From the NCBI GenBank assembly GCA_963402885.1, contig OY727099.1, positions 10,590,001 through 10,654,000 of the forward strand: a stretch of DNA of 64,000 bases. The letters run 5' to 3'. Source of the DNA: Antedon bifida (lineage: Eukaryota > Echinodermata > Crinoidea > Comatulida > Antedonidae). This document shows, in pieces, positions 26,701 through 38,500 of this stretch (positions are counted from its first letter, which is position 1; the number at the start of each line of letters is the position of its first letter). Below the pieces are notes generated by a model. That model was given only the letters and a program-made list of their open reading frames with translations. It searched no databases and was not told the DNA's origin. The position numbers were made by a program, and so were the translations under genes.

Positions 26701-28803
26701 ACAGAGGAGGATGTACCAATGAATGCAGGAACAAGATCGGAGGATATGAGTGCTTGTGTCCAAAAGGTTATACACTATCATCTAATAAAAAAACATGTGT
26801 TGGTACGTATTTAGAAAGACCATTCTTCACTAAAGTGAATTTAAAGTTTCGTTCTCACTAGAACACGTGCGTATTGTAAGCGCAACGCAAGTAATATTCA
26901 TCACTTGCGATTGGTCAAATGTTTGCGATGCGCTTACGTCATTTCGTTGCGTCTTAAAGCTTGGTTCCCACTAGGACCCAACGCAAGGACGTACGCGCAA
27001 CGCAAGCGATTTGACCAATGACAAGCCATTGTTCGAATAATCGAACGTTTGTGATTGGTCAAATAACTTACGCTGCGTTACGTCGCTAGTGAGAATCAAG
27101 CTTAATTGAGAACCCAGCTTATTTAGCAAGACACATAAAATTATCGTAAACTTTTTTTATTTCAGATATTAATGAATGTGAGGAGCGAGACGCCTGTCAA
27201 CATACATGTGTAAATACAGATGGAAGCTACCATTGTTTATGTAACCAGGGTTACCAAGCGTATGGCATCACACATTGTGGGGGTAACGTTTTTTTTTTCA
27301 AATAATTTAGTTAAGGTTGTTTAAGTTAAGATGATGACAAGTTTTCAAGACAAAAATTAACAGAAAAAATGACAATTATGATATAGGGAGATGATGACAG
27401 TGAATGTAATTCAAATACATTTTTAAATCCTAAATAAATACATCTTTCTATCGTGACCATTTACACTCCTGATTTCTTCTTCAGATATGGATGAATGCTC
27501 CGTAAACAATGGCGGATGTGAACACAATTGCATCAACTACCCAGGGAGTTACCGCTGTACTTGTAACAACAATTACAAGTTGCACCCCAACAGCAAAGAC
27601 TGTGTCGGTAAGGATGACGTCATTCAGAAAGTCTGCCCCAATAGTATTCAGTTTTAGATTTTATTTCACACAAAATATAACACAATACATACATTTTTTT
27701 TCTATTCGCGCGAACAAATTCGCCAAGGGAAAAAATAGAGGTTTTCTTGGCTTTACCTGCTTTCTTTTCTCATTTGGTTTCGTTTGTATTGCCCGTCTTT
27801 TTGTATTATAATACCTGACTACCATCATTCCTGTCTTTAACTTAGAATCGACAAGTTGTCTGAGGTTGCGACCACCACCAAAAACGATCGTTGACTGTGA
27901 CAGCAGAGGACTTGTATGTACGATCACTTGCAATTCAAACTCGCATTTCTCAACGTCTATGAAAGGCCGTAATATGTTTGTTTATCGTTGCAATAAGAGC
28001 ACACAATTTGAGTGGTACAACAATGATCTCAACCAGACGATGCCTTCCTGCTCAGGTACATGATTTTCTAATCAAGTTCACGTTTTATTTAGTAATTGCA
28101 TGGATTTTATATATATATTTTCCTGTAGTTATAAGAACCTTCCTTTAAAGATCTGTCTACACTATCAAATGTTATGCGACAAAAAAATGTGATGTGTCCA
28201 TCTATGGACATGATGATGTCATATCACTACCATATTTGGGCATATCACTACCATATTTTGGCACACAAACTAGTCTGATAGTGTAGACAGAGCAGTACAC
28301 CAAAAGCAACGAAGTGGTACTATGGCTTGTTGACATGCTTGCTTACCAATCATATTTTCATTGCTGTGTGATTTTCTGTCTTTACCATATCATCCATTTA
28401 TTTAATTATGCTACTTTTCCCAACCTAATCATAGTTTATTAATTTATTTTTCACATTTTTATTTCTCCCTTTTTCGAGTAGAGGCCATTGCGGCACCAAC
28501 GTTCCAGCGAAAGGCAACGTTTTCTTTTAAAGCCGATAAGTGCCGGTCAAAACCAAGAGTCAAAAATCGTTTTCAAGAAACTTTAAATAAGAAAATTTCA
28601 GGTACAAATGCTGTTCTGCTTTTTAAACTCACCCCCTCATTATCATTTTCATTTGCTTACTAACGTACTGCAAACTAAGAGCAAAGAGTTTTACACAAAT
28701 ATAACTTATCATTACAGTAAATTGTCGTAGTATACATTAAATTTCATATATTGGTAATATGTTTTGTTGCGATATGTCATAAAATATATGTAGATAACAT
28801 TGA

Positions 28804-28834
<31 letters not shown>

Positions 28835-31800
28835 TATTCAGGCAAAAGATACATTTTACAAAATATAATACAAATCAACAAATTAAACAAACACAACGCA
28901 AAAGAAAATATAAAATCATAGTCACTAGCTGCCAGGAAAGCACAAAGGCAACCTAAGCCACTGTCACCAATTACGTGTGTACCTCCAACCAGTGACTAAT
29001 TATATATAGATTTGTTATAGATTTGTTTACAACTTCATATTTAAGCTGTTGTATACATAATAATATGAGAGTCCTGGCTTGTGTGTAAGCACATATGTTA
29101 AACCCAAGTCCAAAATATACAGATTTTCCATAAAAAATAACGGTGAATTTCAGAAGATATAGGTCATTATTATAATCTAATCATTTGTATGACTTGTTGT
29201 TTTCCACAGAAATTGAAAAGGGTTCATGTACAAACCAGTGCCAGGTGAACTCAGTTGAATTGCGTTGCAAACACAACAGAAGTAAAAGAGCACGTCGTGC
29301 AGATTCCAATCGATCGCTGGTTATAGAGGCAGATTTTGAAATACAAATTATCCCAGAAGAGCCTACAGGTGGGTAGAATCAATCAATCGCTCTTTCCTTC
29401 CTTCACATACATGTTAATAATCATGATACATTTGTTAATTCAATCATTCTTTTAATTCATCATTTTATTTGTTTAGCTTCCTGTAATATTGAATGCGTAA
29501 GAAAACTTAGCGAGAGAACGTTGAGACGAATGGTAAATGAGCTTCGGAGGTCAATCAACAGGAAGCTCTTCTACGTTGACTTTAATGGCAGACAATATGA
29601 AGTCAATAAAAGGTCATTGTTAACTAAAGAAACGGAAATGATCTGCACTGTGGGAAAAGTGATGGTTGCTGGGAAATGTGGTAAGCCACTTAATTTTAAA
29701 ATTCTATTATGTTCATTATGATTTTTCACACAATGACGACATCATCTTCTTTTTCCATTGCTCTGTTTGCTTTTTTGTAACTAAAAAATTACTAAATAAT
29801 AAACTTAAATTGCTAAATTGATTTCTTTTTAAATAAATATAGTTGCCTGTAGCATGGGTACATTTTATGACCAGGTAACCACACATTGTGTTCTGTGCCC
29901 AACTGGAACGTACCAAGATATGGAAGGCCAATTGAACTGTAATCCATGCCCATCAAGGAGCAACGATTTTGGCATTGTTGGCGCCAGGAATGTAACTGAA
30001 TGTGGAGGTATTATATAATGTTAAGTTATGTTACTATACATCATATTAATTGACAAAACAAGTTATAATGTCAGAGTTAACATTTAATTCTTTGAAAGAT
30101 TAAATTAATAATTTTTTAATATGTTTATTAACCATTTTAGGTCAATGTAGACCCGGTGATTATTCTAAAGATGGCTTCCATCCATGTAGGCCTTGTCCTG
30201 TCGGTCATTTCCAGCCTGAGCCAGGTAGAGCATCGTGTCGTCCATGTGGAGGTGACTTAAGCACTGCAGACGTTGGTTCAGCATCATTCCAGTTATGCCA
30301 AGTCAAAGGTAACTTTACTTGTTTTGTATGTTTTCACAATAACTTTCTTACACGATTTTCAAGTTATTTCCCTGAATTTGAATTTGAATCTAATAGCTAT
30401 ATCCCAACAGACTATGCATATTGAATTTCAGAAAAATCGGTACATTGCTCACGTCAGAAAAGCTTATTGAAATCTCGAGTAATCTGTATCTTCATTATGG
30501 CCGAAAGCACGCCCTCTACATTTTGCCAAAGATCTTAGAAAGTCTTTTTCTCGGTAGCGCTTAATTCTATTAGGAAAACCCATTTTTAAAAGAAAAAAAC
30601 CCATAGAATTTGACTTAGTGCGGATAACCAAATATGAAAACGATATAAATTCTATTATTTAGTTTTTGTAATTTTGATTTAGATAATTGCCAAACTGGGA
30701 AGTATTACGATACAGGAAAGCACCAATGTCAGCCTTGTAAAAAAGGATTTTATCAAAATGAAACTAAAATGAATTATTGTATTCGTTGTCCTGGCAACAC
30801 TACAACAGACTCAGTCGGTGCTGATGATGTTAGTTTATGTAAAAGTAAGTGATTATTGTTTTACCTTTTTTTAATGTTTGGTAAAATTCGTTTTTAAGAA
30901 TATAAAAAGCAGGTTATTTTCTTAATAAATGAACTCAGTAGTCTAACTTTAACTGAACTTAAATGTTTTAGGTCACAGGTGTGGTGGTGTTATAAGTGCA
31001 GAGAAGGGTTTTATTGAGAGTCCCAACTACCCAGGCGACTACCCTACGGACGTAGAGTGTGTCTGGACCATAACGCCACCTTCGAATCGACGTATATTGA
31101 TTGTCCTTCCTGAAATTTACATTGCAAATCAAATAAGTGATAGGTGCGAAGATTTCTTAGTCATGCGCAGAACAGGTGAGTGAAAATGATTTTTTTTTGA
31201 TAATTACTAGGTTTGTTTTATTTTATAATCAATTTAGGTCTTTGAATGTTCTTTTTGTTTGATTTTTTCTTCTTGTTCTGCATATATATATTTTTTTACT
31301 TGTTTTTTCTTATGTGCTGCAATAGATTGTGTACCTATAAACGTGAATCCGAAATAAAAGCAGTTGAAATTGAATCATCTTAATATATCGAGATTAGTGG
31401 TTGAAGTCTTTATTTAGTATTAGTTTTTCCAAATAATACTTTCTTTATTCCATTTTTTTAGAATCTCCACACTCCACAACAACCTTTGAGACATGTGAGA
31501 CATACAGAACGCCACTTGCATTTACAGCAAAGACGAAAAAATTATGGATTCAGTTCAAATCAAATGAAGCCAGAACGGCAAAGGGATTCCGAATCCCTTA
31601 CGTAACTTATGAAGGTAATATACCCTTTTGTTTTGTGCCTTTTTACGTATTACGGGGCGCCGTTCGGGACATTACTAATTTTGTAGACATAATACAATAG
31701 ACCAGACAATTATTTTAGACTAAATTAAACCATAATCGTACAGACCACATAAGAATGAGCTAAAACGTATGAAGTATTTACAGTATGCTAAAAATGGAAT

Positions 31801-32370
31801 GTATACAGAATGATGAAATTAAATTGGAATTCATTAATTTAAAAAAGTGTATGTTTGGCTTCTGCGTGTAAGGTGATGTCACTAGGCGTGGTCATGTGAC
31901 GGTAGTAAGTTACGTACAAATACGGTTACACAGCAAGTATTATCGTTTAGATTACGTCACATGTGTGTACTGATGTATCTTACAGTTATTCATTGATGTT
32001 TTTAACTTTTTCAGAAGATTATGAATTTCTGATTGAAGATATTGTCCGTGATGGCAGGCTTTATGCCTCTGACCAGCATCAGGCAATTCTACAGGTATAA
32101 AACGTTATTGATTTTTTTAATTTTTTCATTTTTCTCTAAATACTATTATTATGATGGACAATTACCGTAGCTATATATCATAATTTTATATTTTATTTTC
32201 AGGACCAGAAAGTTGTCTCAGCTCTGCTAGAAGTTTGTGCAAATCCACAAAAATATTATCAATACAATACTGAATATCAGTCTATTTTACCAGACTCCTT
32301 TGTCAAGTTTTTAGAAACAAAAATAGAAATATTTCTTGGCATCCCGAAGAAAGCGCCTGGACGAAGATAG
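17785..32370 (+). CDS. SCUBE: SCUBE: secreted signal peptide-CUB-EGF protein, complete
   Basis: Secreted or membrane-tethered glycoprotein; in vertebrates the family modulates Hedgehog release and BMP/TGF-beta signalling. Coding exons: 17785-17845, 22987-23031, 24223-24348, 24462-24587, 24785-24904, 25067-25189, 25278-25394, 26195-26329, 26680-26802, 27166-27282, 27485-27607, 27846-28055, 28482-28601, 29210-29368, 29477-29680, 29843-30007, 30141-30308, 30683-30844, 30972-31175, 31462-31614, 32015-32094, 32203-32370. They sum to 3009 bases (1002 aa), close to vertebrate SCUBEs. Order: signal peptide ([13 protein letters not shown]), nine EGF domains one per exon (aa 36-405, several with DINEC-type calcium motifs), spacer with basic SKRARRAD (405-636), three Cys-rich repeats (637-801), CUB with [10 protein letters not shown] and [10 protein letters not shown] (about 803-920), conserved tail [12 protein letters not shown]. 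Introns 1-20 are phase 1 and intron 21 phase 0. I cannot tell orthology to SCUBE1, 2 or 3; a single ancestral gene is likely. Intron 1 is 5.1 kb. Confidence 0.95.
18640..18860. other. CpG-rich island-like stretch in SCUBE intron 1
   Basis: A short GC-rich patch with ACGCGCGCGT, TTAACGCGAGC and several GCGTAC words. A similar patch is at 21,415-21,980 (GACGCGCGCGTC, CGTCGCCGTTC). Neither looks coding. They may be isolated units of the ACGCGCGCGT repeat or regulatory CpG clusters. Confidence 0.35.
19790..19915. mobile_element. Family B MITE
   Basis: TGCTTGGTTCCCACTAGGAC at the left, GACCAATCACAAGCGATGG in the centre and CGTCCAAGTGGGGACTAAC at the right. The right half is diverged. It lies in SCUBE intron 1. 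Confidence 0.75.
20161..20440. mobile_element. Family C MITE, right end missing
   Basis: Starts TAAAGATGTATTGTCC and carries TTAATAAAGTTAATC, AAATTCAACCAAAACCC, a CGATCC..TTGGTC block and ATGTTACATTAAAAT, in the same order as the copies at 50,654 and 60,900. The expected right terminus GGGGACAATA is not seen. Confidence 0.65.
23574..23800. mobile_element. Two adjoining family A MITE copies
   Basis: Copy one starts TAAAGCTCTGTCTAAC and holds CCAAATATGG (23,618-23,627), TGACGTCA (23,636-23,643) and CCATATATGG (23,650-23,659). A shorter, more diverged copy begins at about 23,699 (AGCTCGGTCTACACTAT) and ends GTGTGGACAGAG. Both lie in SCUBE intron 2. Confidence 0.8.
24043..24175. mobile_element. 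Family B MITE
   Basis: AAGCTCGGTTCCCACTAGAG to TCTCTAATGGGAACCAAT with GACCAATGACAAGCGACAG and TCGCTTGTGATTGATC as inner arms. It ends about 50 bp before the acceptor of SCUBE exon 3. Confidence 0.8.
25445..25535. repeat. Relative of the dispersed repeat at 13,910
   Basis: Carries GGCACATATGGCGTACC and GTAGACAAAAACG with a nearby CTGGTGG, matching the order in the other copy. It lies in SCUBE intron 7. Confidence 0.4.
25655..25793. mobile_element. Family B MITE, left end diverged
   Basis: The right half is typical (GTTGTGATTGGTCAACTTAC to AAGTGGGAACCAAGCTTTA). The left half is recognisable only by AACCAATCACGATGCGATGG. It lies in SCUBE intron 7. Confidence 0.65.
26846..27121. mobile_element. 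Two neighbouring family B MITEs
   Basis: One copy runs about 26,846-26,960 (AAAGTTTCGTTCTCACTAG to CGTTGCGTCTTAAAGC). A second begins at its end (AGCTTGGTTCCCACTAGG) and closes near 27,105 with CGCTAGTGAGAATCAAGC. They fill much of SCUBE intron 9. Confidence 0.75.
28146..28293. mobile_element. Family A MITE
   Basis: TAAAGATCTGTCTACACTATC at the left and CTGATAGTGTAGACAGAGC at the right, with TGATGTCA and the perfect CArG-type word CCATATTTGG inside. It lies in SCUBE intron 12. Confidence 0.8.
28806..28990. repeat. ATT microsatellite and dispersed repeat
   Basis: An ATT-repeat tract (about 28,806-28,840) adjoins a segment with GCCAGGAAAGCACAAAGGC that resembles GGCAGGAAACACAAAAGGG at 52,550. 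This looks like a reversed retroposon tail with its microsatellite. The class is uncertain. It lies in SCUBE intron 13. Confidence 0.4.
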
Positions 32371-33171
32371 CCTAACATTTGTAATACTTGTATATATTAA
32401 AGCACAGAATATTTTCTGTATATTTTGAAGTTGTACATATTTTTTTAAATAAATATTTTGTGTGCAAAACCTTGATATGGTGGGGGCGTGATGAAATCAT
32501 GACTATTGAGAATTATTTATCTTGAAATGTTGGTCCAAAACTTATTGCTGTATTTACAAATAATTGATGATACCATTAAATGAAATTTTTAATTTGAATG
32601 GTGACTTGAATCAGTTAAAGTCCTAGTTACATTCATGTCGCCATGGTACGTACAAGTTGGGGAGGGGAGGGGAGGGGTGTTGTCTGTCCTTGATTAAAGC
32701 AAAGCATTCTAACAGGATTTGTATGGAGATCTATCGGGTTGTATTCATCAATAACACTTATGGATATTTATACTTAAAAGATTATTTCTCTTAATAAATA
32801 TACATTTTATTTAATTATTATTATAAATTATATTAAATATTTAAGGATTTCTTGCTATTTACTTAGATTGGATATTTTTTACATTTTAAGGGGAAATGTT
32901 ATCGGTGAATATACAACACACGTACTGATCTTTGTGCAAGAATCTTTCCATGTGGAAATGTGTGTACCCAAGAGGGTCTGACCTTTTTTGTGACGCCTGC
33001 TATCCTGTGTATAATAGAGCTTGTAAATGCTGACGTAAATGTGATTAGTTATAATATGTTGTAATTGCACTGTTAACTTATAGTTACTTTATCAAGAAAG
33101 AAATTATTTAAGGATACTGTACTGTTTAAATATAAAAGAAGTCAAGAAAGGAGTCTAGACACTAGGCAAAT
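32371..33171. other. Downstream region of SCUBE, no gene
   Basis: AT-rich, without a coding frame. A G-run block at 32,659-32,678 (five runs of four G separated by single A or T) meets the quadruplex pattern on the plus strand, about 290 bases after the SCUBE stop. Confidence 0.45.
32448..32453 (+). terminator. Polyadenylation signal of SCUBE
   Basis: AATAAA 78 bases after the SCUBE stop codon, followed by a GT-rich stretch (TATTTTGTGTGC). This would give a very short 3' UTR. No other canonical signal lies close by. Confidence 0.6.
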
Positions 33172-33302
33172 CTAGACGTTCATAACAGTGCCTAGGCGAT
33201 TAATCCATCCATGTGGAGAGACAACTTCACCCATTGGACAACAAACAAAGTAAATGAAGCCTTGGTTGGTGCAGAACACGATGCCACACGGGAGTGAGTC
33301 AT
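33172..33302 (-). CDS. Candidate terminal exon of an unidentified minus-strand gene
   Basis: On the minus strand a TTTTCTAG acceptor opens at 33,302 a frame (entering phase 1) of 42 codons ending in TAG at 33,174-33,172. The peptide looks coding rather than random: DSLPCGIVFCTNQGF, then a CCPMGEVVSPHGW core and INRLGTVMNV. Three segments are Cys- or Gly-rich. I do not recognise the family. Upstream exons would lie at higher coordinates, before the KMT5B promoter region, but none was found with confidence. It would be convergent with SCUBE and divergent from KMT5B. A processed fragment of a gene elsewhere is the main alternative. Confidence 0.35.
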
Positions 33303-33939
33303 CTAGAAAAGAAAATTATCAATATTGCAATTTTAATTATTGCAATTTTCCCTGTTCAAGAATTGTATTTATAATATTTAACTTGTTAAAAAATGAATTG
33401 ATTAATTATCGATATATTTTGCGAGGAGGCTAAGAAATAGCCTGGCTCCAGGGGGACACTTTGTCGCCGTGCCCATAACACCAACAGCTTTGTTCTGAAA
33501 CGTTACAAAGGGTAGGCCTACAATATTGTATATAATATAGCAATTCTATATTTTTTTTATGTAATTGTGAACTTGTAAGTTCGACAAGCTCCCCGCTATG
33601 TTTTTGTTTGTATAGTCTAACTCTAATCTCTTGTTTTTAGTTTAAGAGAGAATTCATTTTATCTACAATTAATATGTTCTGCAGTTAGACTGTCGAATAC
33701 ACGTGCTATAAGCACTACTAATGAATTAACTGCGAATCTGGTGGCAGCGTATTGTAAGATAAAAATAAATTATGTAGATTAATATGTTTTGTTTTTGTTG
33801 TTTTTTCGTTTGCATCTTTTAAAACTTGTTACATCGATTTTGAATCTCATGCGAAATCAATAAATTCTGACAGTTGATGATAATGATGAGACGACTGTTG
33901 ATGATAATTTTAGGCAAATTACTTAAGGAGATCTTCTTA

Positions 33940-34197
33940 TCCCTCGTCCTTGCCTTGAAATCCTTAAACTTTCTTTTAGTTTCAATGCTCCTTCTTTCTT
34001 TAATTCTCTACCTTTAAGCATTCGTAACTCTCACCAATTTCTTCTCCTTTAAATCTCTTTTGAAAAAACACCTGTTTCACTCTCTGATTTTGTGTTTTTA
34101 TAGTTTATTTTGTATTTACTGTTTGTATTGTTTGAGGGTCCCTAATGATCAGCTGATGCTGGATGGACCACCCTCGTAAAATAGTGTTGAAATAAAA
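33940..34197 (+). mobile_element. 3' end of a non-LTR retrotransposon (LINE, CR1/L2-like)
   Basis: Translation shows the C-terminal reverse-transcriptase-ORF signature of this LINE group: FNSLPLSIRNS near 33,996-34,030 and, in another frame, KSLLKKHLFHSL near 34,055-34,087. The frame is broken between them. The 3' tail (34,135-34,181: AGGGTCCCTAATGATCAGC, then GGATGG and CACCCTC-like words) matches the tail of the SINE at 58,200-58,442. Only the last 250 bases of the element remain. Confidence 0.6.
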
Positions 34198-34432
34198 TTA
34201 TGATGACGATAATAATAATGATGACAATGATGATGATGATGATAATAATAATGATGACGATTATGATGATCATGATGATTATGACGATGTTGGTGATGAG
34301 AATTATGATGATTATGACGATGATGATTATGATTATGACGATGTTAATGATGACGATTATGATGATGACGATGGTGATGATTATGCGATGTTGTTGATGA
34401 TTAATAAATAGGCCTATGATGATGATGATACA
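34198..34432. repeat. ATG/ATT trinucleotide microsatellite
   Basis: An imperfect run of ATGATG, ACGATAATA and related triplets directly after the LINE tail. It is probably the LINE's own 3' simple repeat, expanded. Long open frames of poly-Met or poly-Ile across it are artefacts. Confidence 0.85.
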
Positions 34433-35512
34433 TTGATAAATACTGTACGTTGTTCCCTGTATCGGTGGGTTCTTTTGCTTTATAAATGCCAAATGACCGA
34501 TCAAAATATGAAACCAATTTAATTATAAATGTAATATTTTTGTTGTTTTTATACCAAATTCTGTCGCCGTCGTCTTTTTCAACGGACCGACAATTGATGA
34601 GATTCACAAATTTAAAAGGGCGCCAACTACGAAATGAAAATAGGCGCCATGTTTCGTTTATCGAAAAAAAGAACGATGGTTGCCATTTTTCAAAAAATGA
34701 TTTTGAAATGTTTGATAATTAAATTTACGTGTGCCGACTAACAACTAATATTTAAGGTATGTATTTTGTCAAATATTTTTGAAAAATAATCCAGCAGTCA
34801 ACGAATGTTAATTTTTGTTGTTTGTCTTTTGTGTAAACCGTAAAAAAACAATAATATCTCGAATGTTCCTGTAGTAGTAGATCGGAGCTTTGGCTAGGCC
34901 TTGACAGGTCGCGCCCAACAAGCAGTTACAAAAATAACAATATTTAAGATGTTGTCATTCTTTTAAAACTACCTGGGTATGAAGTGAAATTGTCTTGACA
35001 TATTGCAATGTTTATAGTTTTATAAGCATTCTAAATGTTACAATAATACCGCTTTTAAAAAAAGTATGGACATTTAAATTATGAGTAGGTAGGCCTAGCC
35101 TGTCTGTTCGGTGCGATAGGCTAGGCGTAGACTCCGTGTGGAACACCGGGAAGGAACAGCGCCAGCCTTGGGGCTAACTTCGAGTTGTTCCGCCGGTTGA
35201 TATTATTTTTAAATCAAAATATTTAGATTTTAGTATATTTATACCTGTTGGTCACGTTTAAGTCGAGTTACATTCATAATATTTATAAAGTGTAGATAAG
35301 GTAGTGTAGTGATTGTAATGTTATCATTTTTTATCATTTTGCCGTATAGGTAGGTAGGGGGTTAGAGGGGGTGGGGGGTTGTTGGGTGGTCGAGACAAAA
35401 AGGTAGAGGTGACATCCATCCTACTGGATTCTTTTATTTGTATGCCTATTGCATTTTTTTGTTGGCTAGGCATGTATGATATTTAATTATTACTATTTTT
35501 TTACTCTTACAG
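34433..35512. other. Upstream region of KMT5B
   Basis: No confident coding exon. It should contain the KMT5B promoter and 5' UTR exon(s). A GC-richer patch lies at about 34,880-35,190, and G-rich DNA at 35,349-35,390 (GGTAGGTAGGGGG then several G5/G6 runs) could form a quadruplex on the plus strand about 130 bp before the first coding exon. Confidence 0.4.
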
Positions 35513-35523
35513 ACAGGGCCATC

Positions 35524-38500
35524 ATGGTGGTGGAGGGCCCATCTGGGTTGATATTGTCGTTGACATCAGCTGTGTCAATGAATGCGAGGGAGCTCAGCGA
35601 GAATGATGACCTGGCCACTAACTTGACCCTTGACCCCTACCTTGGGTTTACCACTCACAAGATGAACCCTAGGTATGTAGGCAAACAAAAAACAAATTGT
35701 TTTCATTTAATTCATTCCTGTTGGTTGTGTCATAAGCAAGCAACAACATTCTTCTGTTGTCATGTGACTACCTATTCAATCATCCCATTCTAACACTATC
35801 AATGGTTTTTTTTCTTTCAGATTCAGACCTATTGGCCCAAGGCCTGACGTTCTCCGAGCCGTTCTAGAAAAGTTCAAGAGGGACAACGACTATGAAGCGG
35901 CATTTGACAAGTACATGTCTGGTGAATGGGCAAAAGTGTACTTTCTAAACAAATCCAAGCAACAAACCAGAGCTACTAAACAACATGTATGTAAAGCTCT
36001 GTTTACACTTTACAACTTTATGTGAAAAAAATGTGATATGCCCATATATGCCTATATATATCATTTCATATCACTACCATATTTAAGCACATCACACTTT
36101 TTGTGTCAAACTAGTTTGATAGTGTAGACAGATCTTTAGGGATCATCAATAAAAAAAAATTTGCGTTTTTGCAATGCCGCAGTACAAACACTACTTATGA
36201 ATGTTGGGTCTAATCCCACATTTTTATTTTTAATGTATTAATTTGGGTTTTTTTTCTACACACAGGTTTTTCGTTATTTGGCTATGTTTGATGATCTTGC
36301 TGGATTTGAGGTTGTGCCTTGCTATCGTTATTCTCTAGAGGGCGCTGGTGGTAAAATAATCGCAACTAGGGAATGGTATGCATCTTGAGACTTTGTTTTT
36401 ATTTTTATTTTAAACACTCCACTCTATGAGAGTATTCTATAGATGAGGATATATAAGAAACCAAATCATTGCAACGAGAGAATTGAATGCATTAATTGTA
36501 TTCTGAAGACTGGCCATGTTTAACACTTAACTATGAAAGTGTAAATCTCCGTCTACACTCTCAAACTTCATGTGACAACAAAATGTGATGTCCCCCAATA
36601 TGGTAGTGATATGCTTAAATATGGTAGTGATATGACATCATCGTGTCCATTTATGGGCAAGTCACATGATTAGAAAGTTCATTTAATAACCAAAATATTT
36701 TCTTTCCAATCTCTCAAGGTGCAAAAATGACAAAATTGAGTTACTAGTTGGTTGCATTGCAGAGCTCACTGAAGAAGAAGAGAACACATGGTTGAAACAA
36801 GGAATAAATGATTTCAGTGTCATGTACTCCACAAGGAAAAACTGTGCCCAATTGTGGTTGGGCTCGGCTGCATTTATTAATCATGGTAAGGGGTTATAAT
36901 TACTATGTGCTATCAACTTGTTTTATCTTTATATCTATCAAAGCAGGATGTAAAGAATCCTTCCTTTGTTCAGTGTACAGTAGTTTAATACATTCATTCT
37001 GTTATTTCCTTAAAAACAAACTTTGTATGCGAGTGATCCATGAGTGATTTATCACCAATCTTTTTGTTTCGGTTCAACAAGCATAAAACAACAATGACTT
37101 AAAATAATATTGACTTATTAAGAACATTTATTCTATATTTTTTCCCAGATTGCAGACCAAACTGCAAGGTAAGTAATCTATTGTTTATTGAAATTATTTT
37201 ACCTAAATTGTATAATAAGTATATACAGTATAAGTATACTGTAGTGCCGGTAGTGGTCATGCCTCTTGAGGAGCAGCTTCAATGATTGTTCTCTTGCAAT
37301 TTATTGGGAAAACACTTGTCTAAATTTTGCCTCTATTCACATCAGGTATCCACTCTGAGTAACTTGCAATTAGCATATAAAAAAACAAAGCAATAGTTCT
37401 GGTGGTGAAATAAGTCTTCTCGGATAAGGTCTATAAACTTTAAACTATAAACCCTGTATCAGGGGGATTACCACCTATCTAATAGGACAGTGATTTATTT
37501 ACTATTGGTAATCCTTGGACACTTGTACCTAAAGACTTAAAATAAAATACAGACCCTCATCCCAAACAGGTAAATACAAAATATTAACTACAATCATTCT
37601 TATTTGTTCACAGTTTGTATCGACTAGTCGTAACACGGCCTGCGTCAAAGTTTTACGCGATATCAAGAAAGGGGAGGAGATTACTTGTTTCTATGGCGAT
37701 GGCTTCTTCGGTGAAGATAACTGTTGCTGCGAATGTGAAACTTGTGAAAGGTGATAAAATATTTTAAAACTAACTTATTCAATATTTGCTCTTATAAAAT
37801 GTGATTGACTTATTGTTAAAATAAAACTTTTTTTATAATATTTCATACAAAAGGAGACACCAGGGTGCGTTCAAGCGTAGCGAATCAACAGAAAAAACGC
37901 CAGATGGAAAGAGTAACTACCGCTTCCGAGACACAGATAATCGCATCATGCGAATGAAAAAAGAACAGCATCCAATCAGTCCAAGGCGGTCTTTAAATGG
38001 CACGATTAAAAAACCTATCAGTAAATATGGTATGTAACGTTTCATTTAGTTGACAGATGTTGAGTTTTATAAATTGGCCAAAATCACCTTAATTGCTTAA
38101 ACAGTATTGTAACATTGCCTTTTGTCTTGATTATGCCAAGCAAAACAAATTTTCATTTTAAAGTGGACCAATAAAATTTCTTTCTTCTTAAACACAGAGC
38201 ATCATTTAACTGAATTAGTAAATGATTAGATTTAAGCAAAGTTGAAGTAAAGTTGTTTATTTTTTACAATTTTATTAGATACATTTAGGAATAGAGGTGA
38301 AGTGGACGTACCAGATATGTCAACGTCCCCAACGTCAAAAGACCTTGTAGATATCGTCGCAGAACGCAAAGGAATCGCACGATGTGATGCTCAACTCTTA
38401 TTGGCCGAAGGATATAAACTCCCAGAACCAAAGCTTCTCATTACGCCAACAAAAATTATTCCATCTGACAGTGTTCGCATCGAGGAAGCCGACACCTACC

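Noticed and set aside
34142-34504. 120-codon minus-strand frame rich in Ile, and poly-Met frame on the plus strand
   Set aside because: Both are translations of the ATG/ATT microsatellite.
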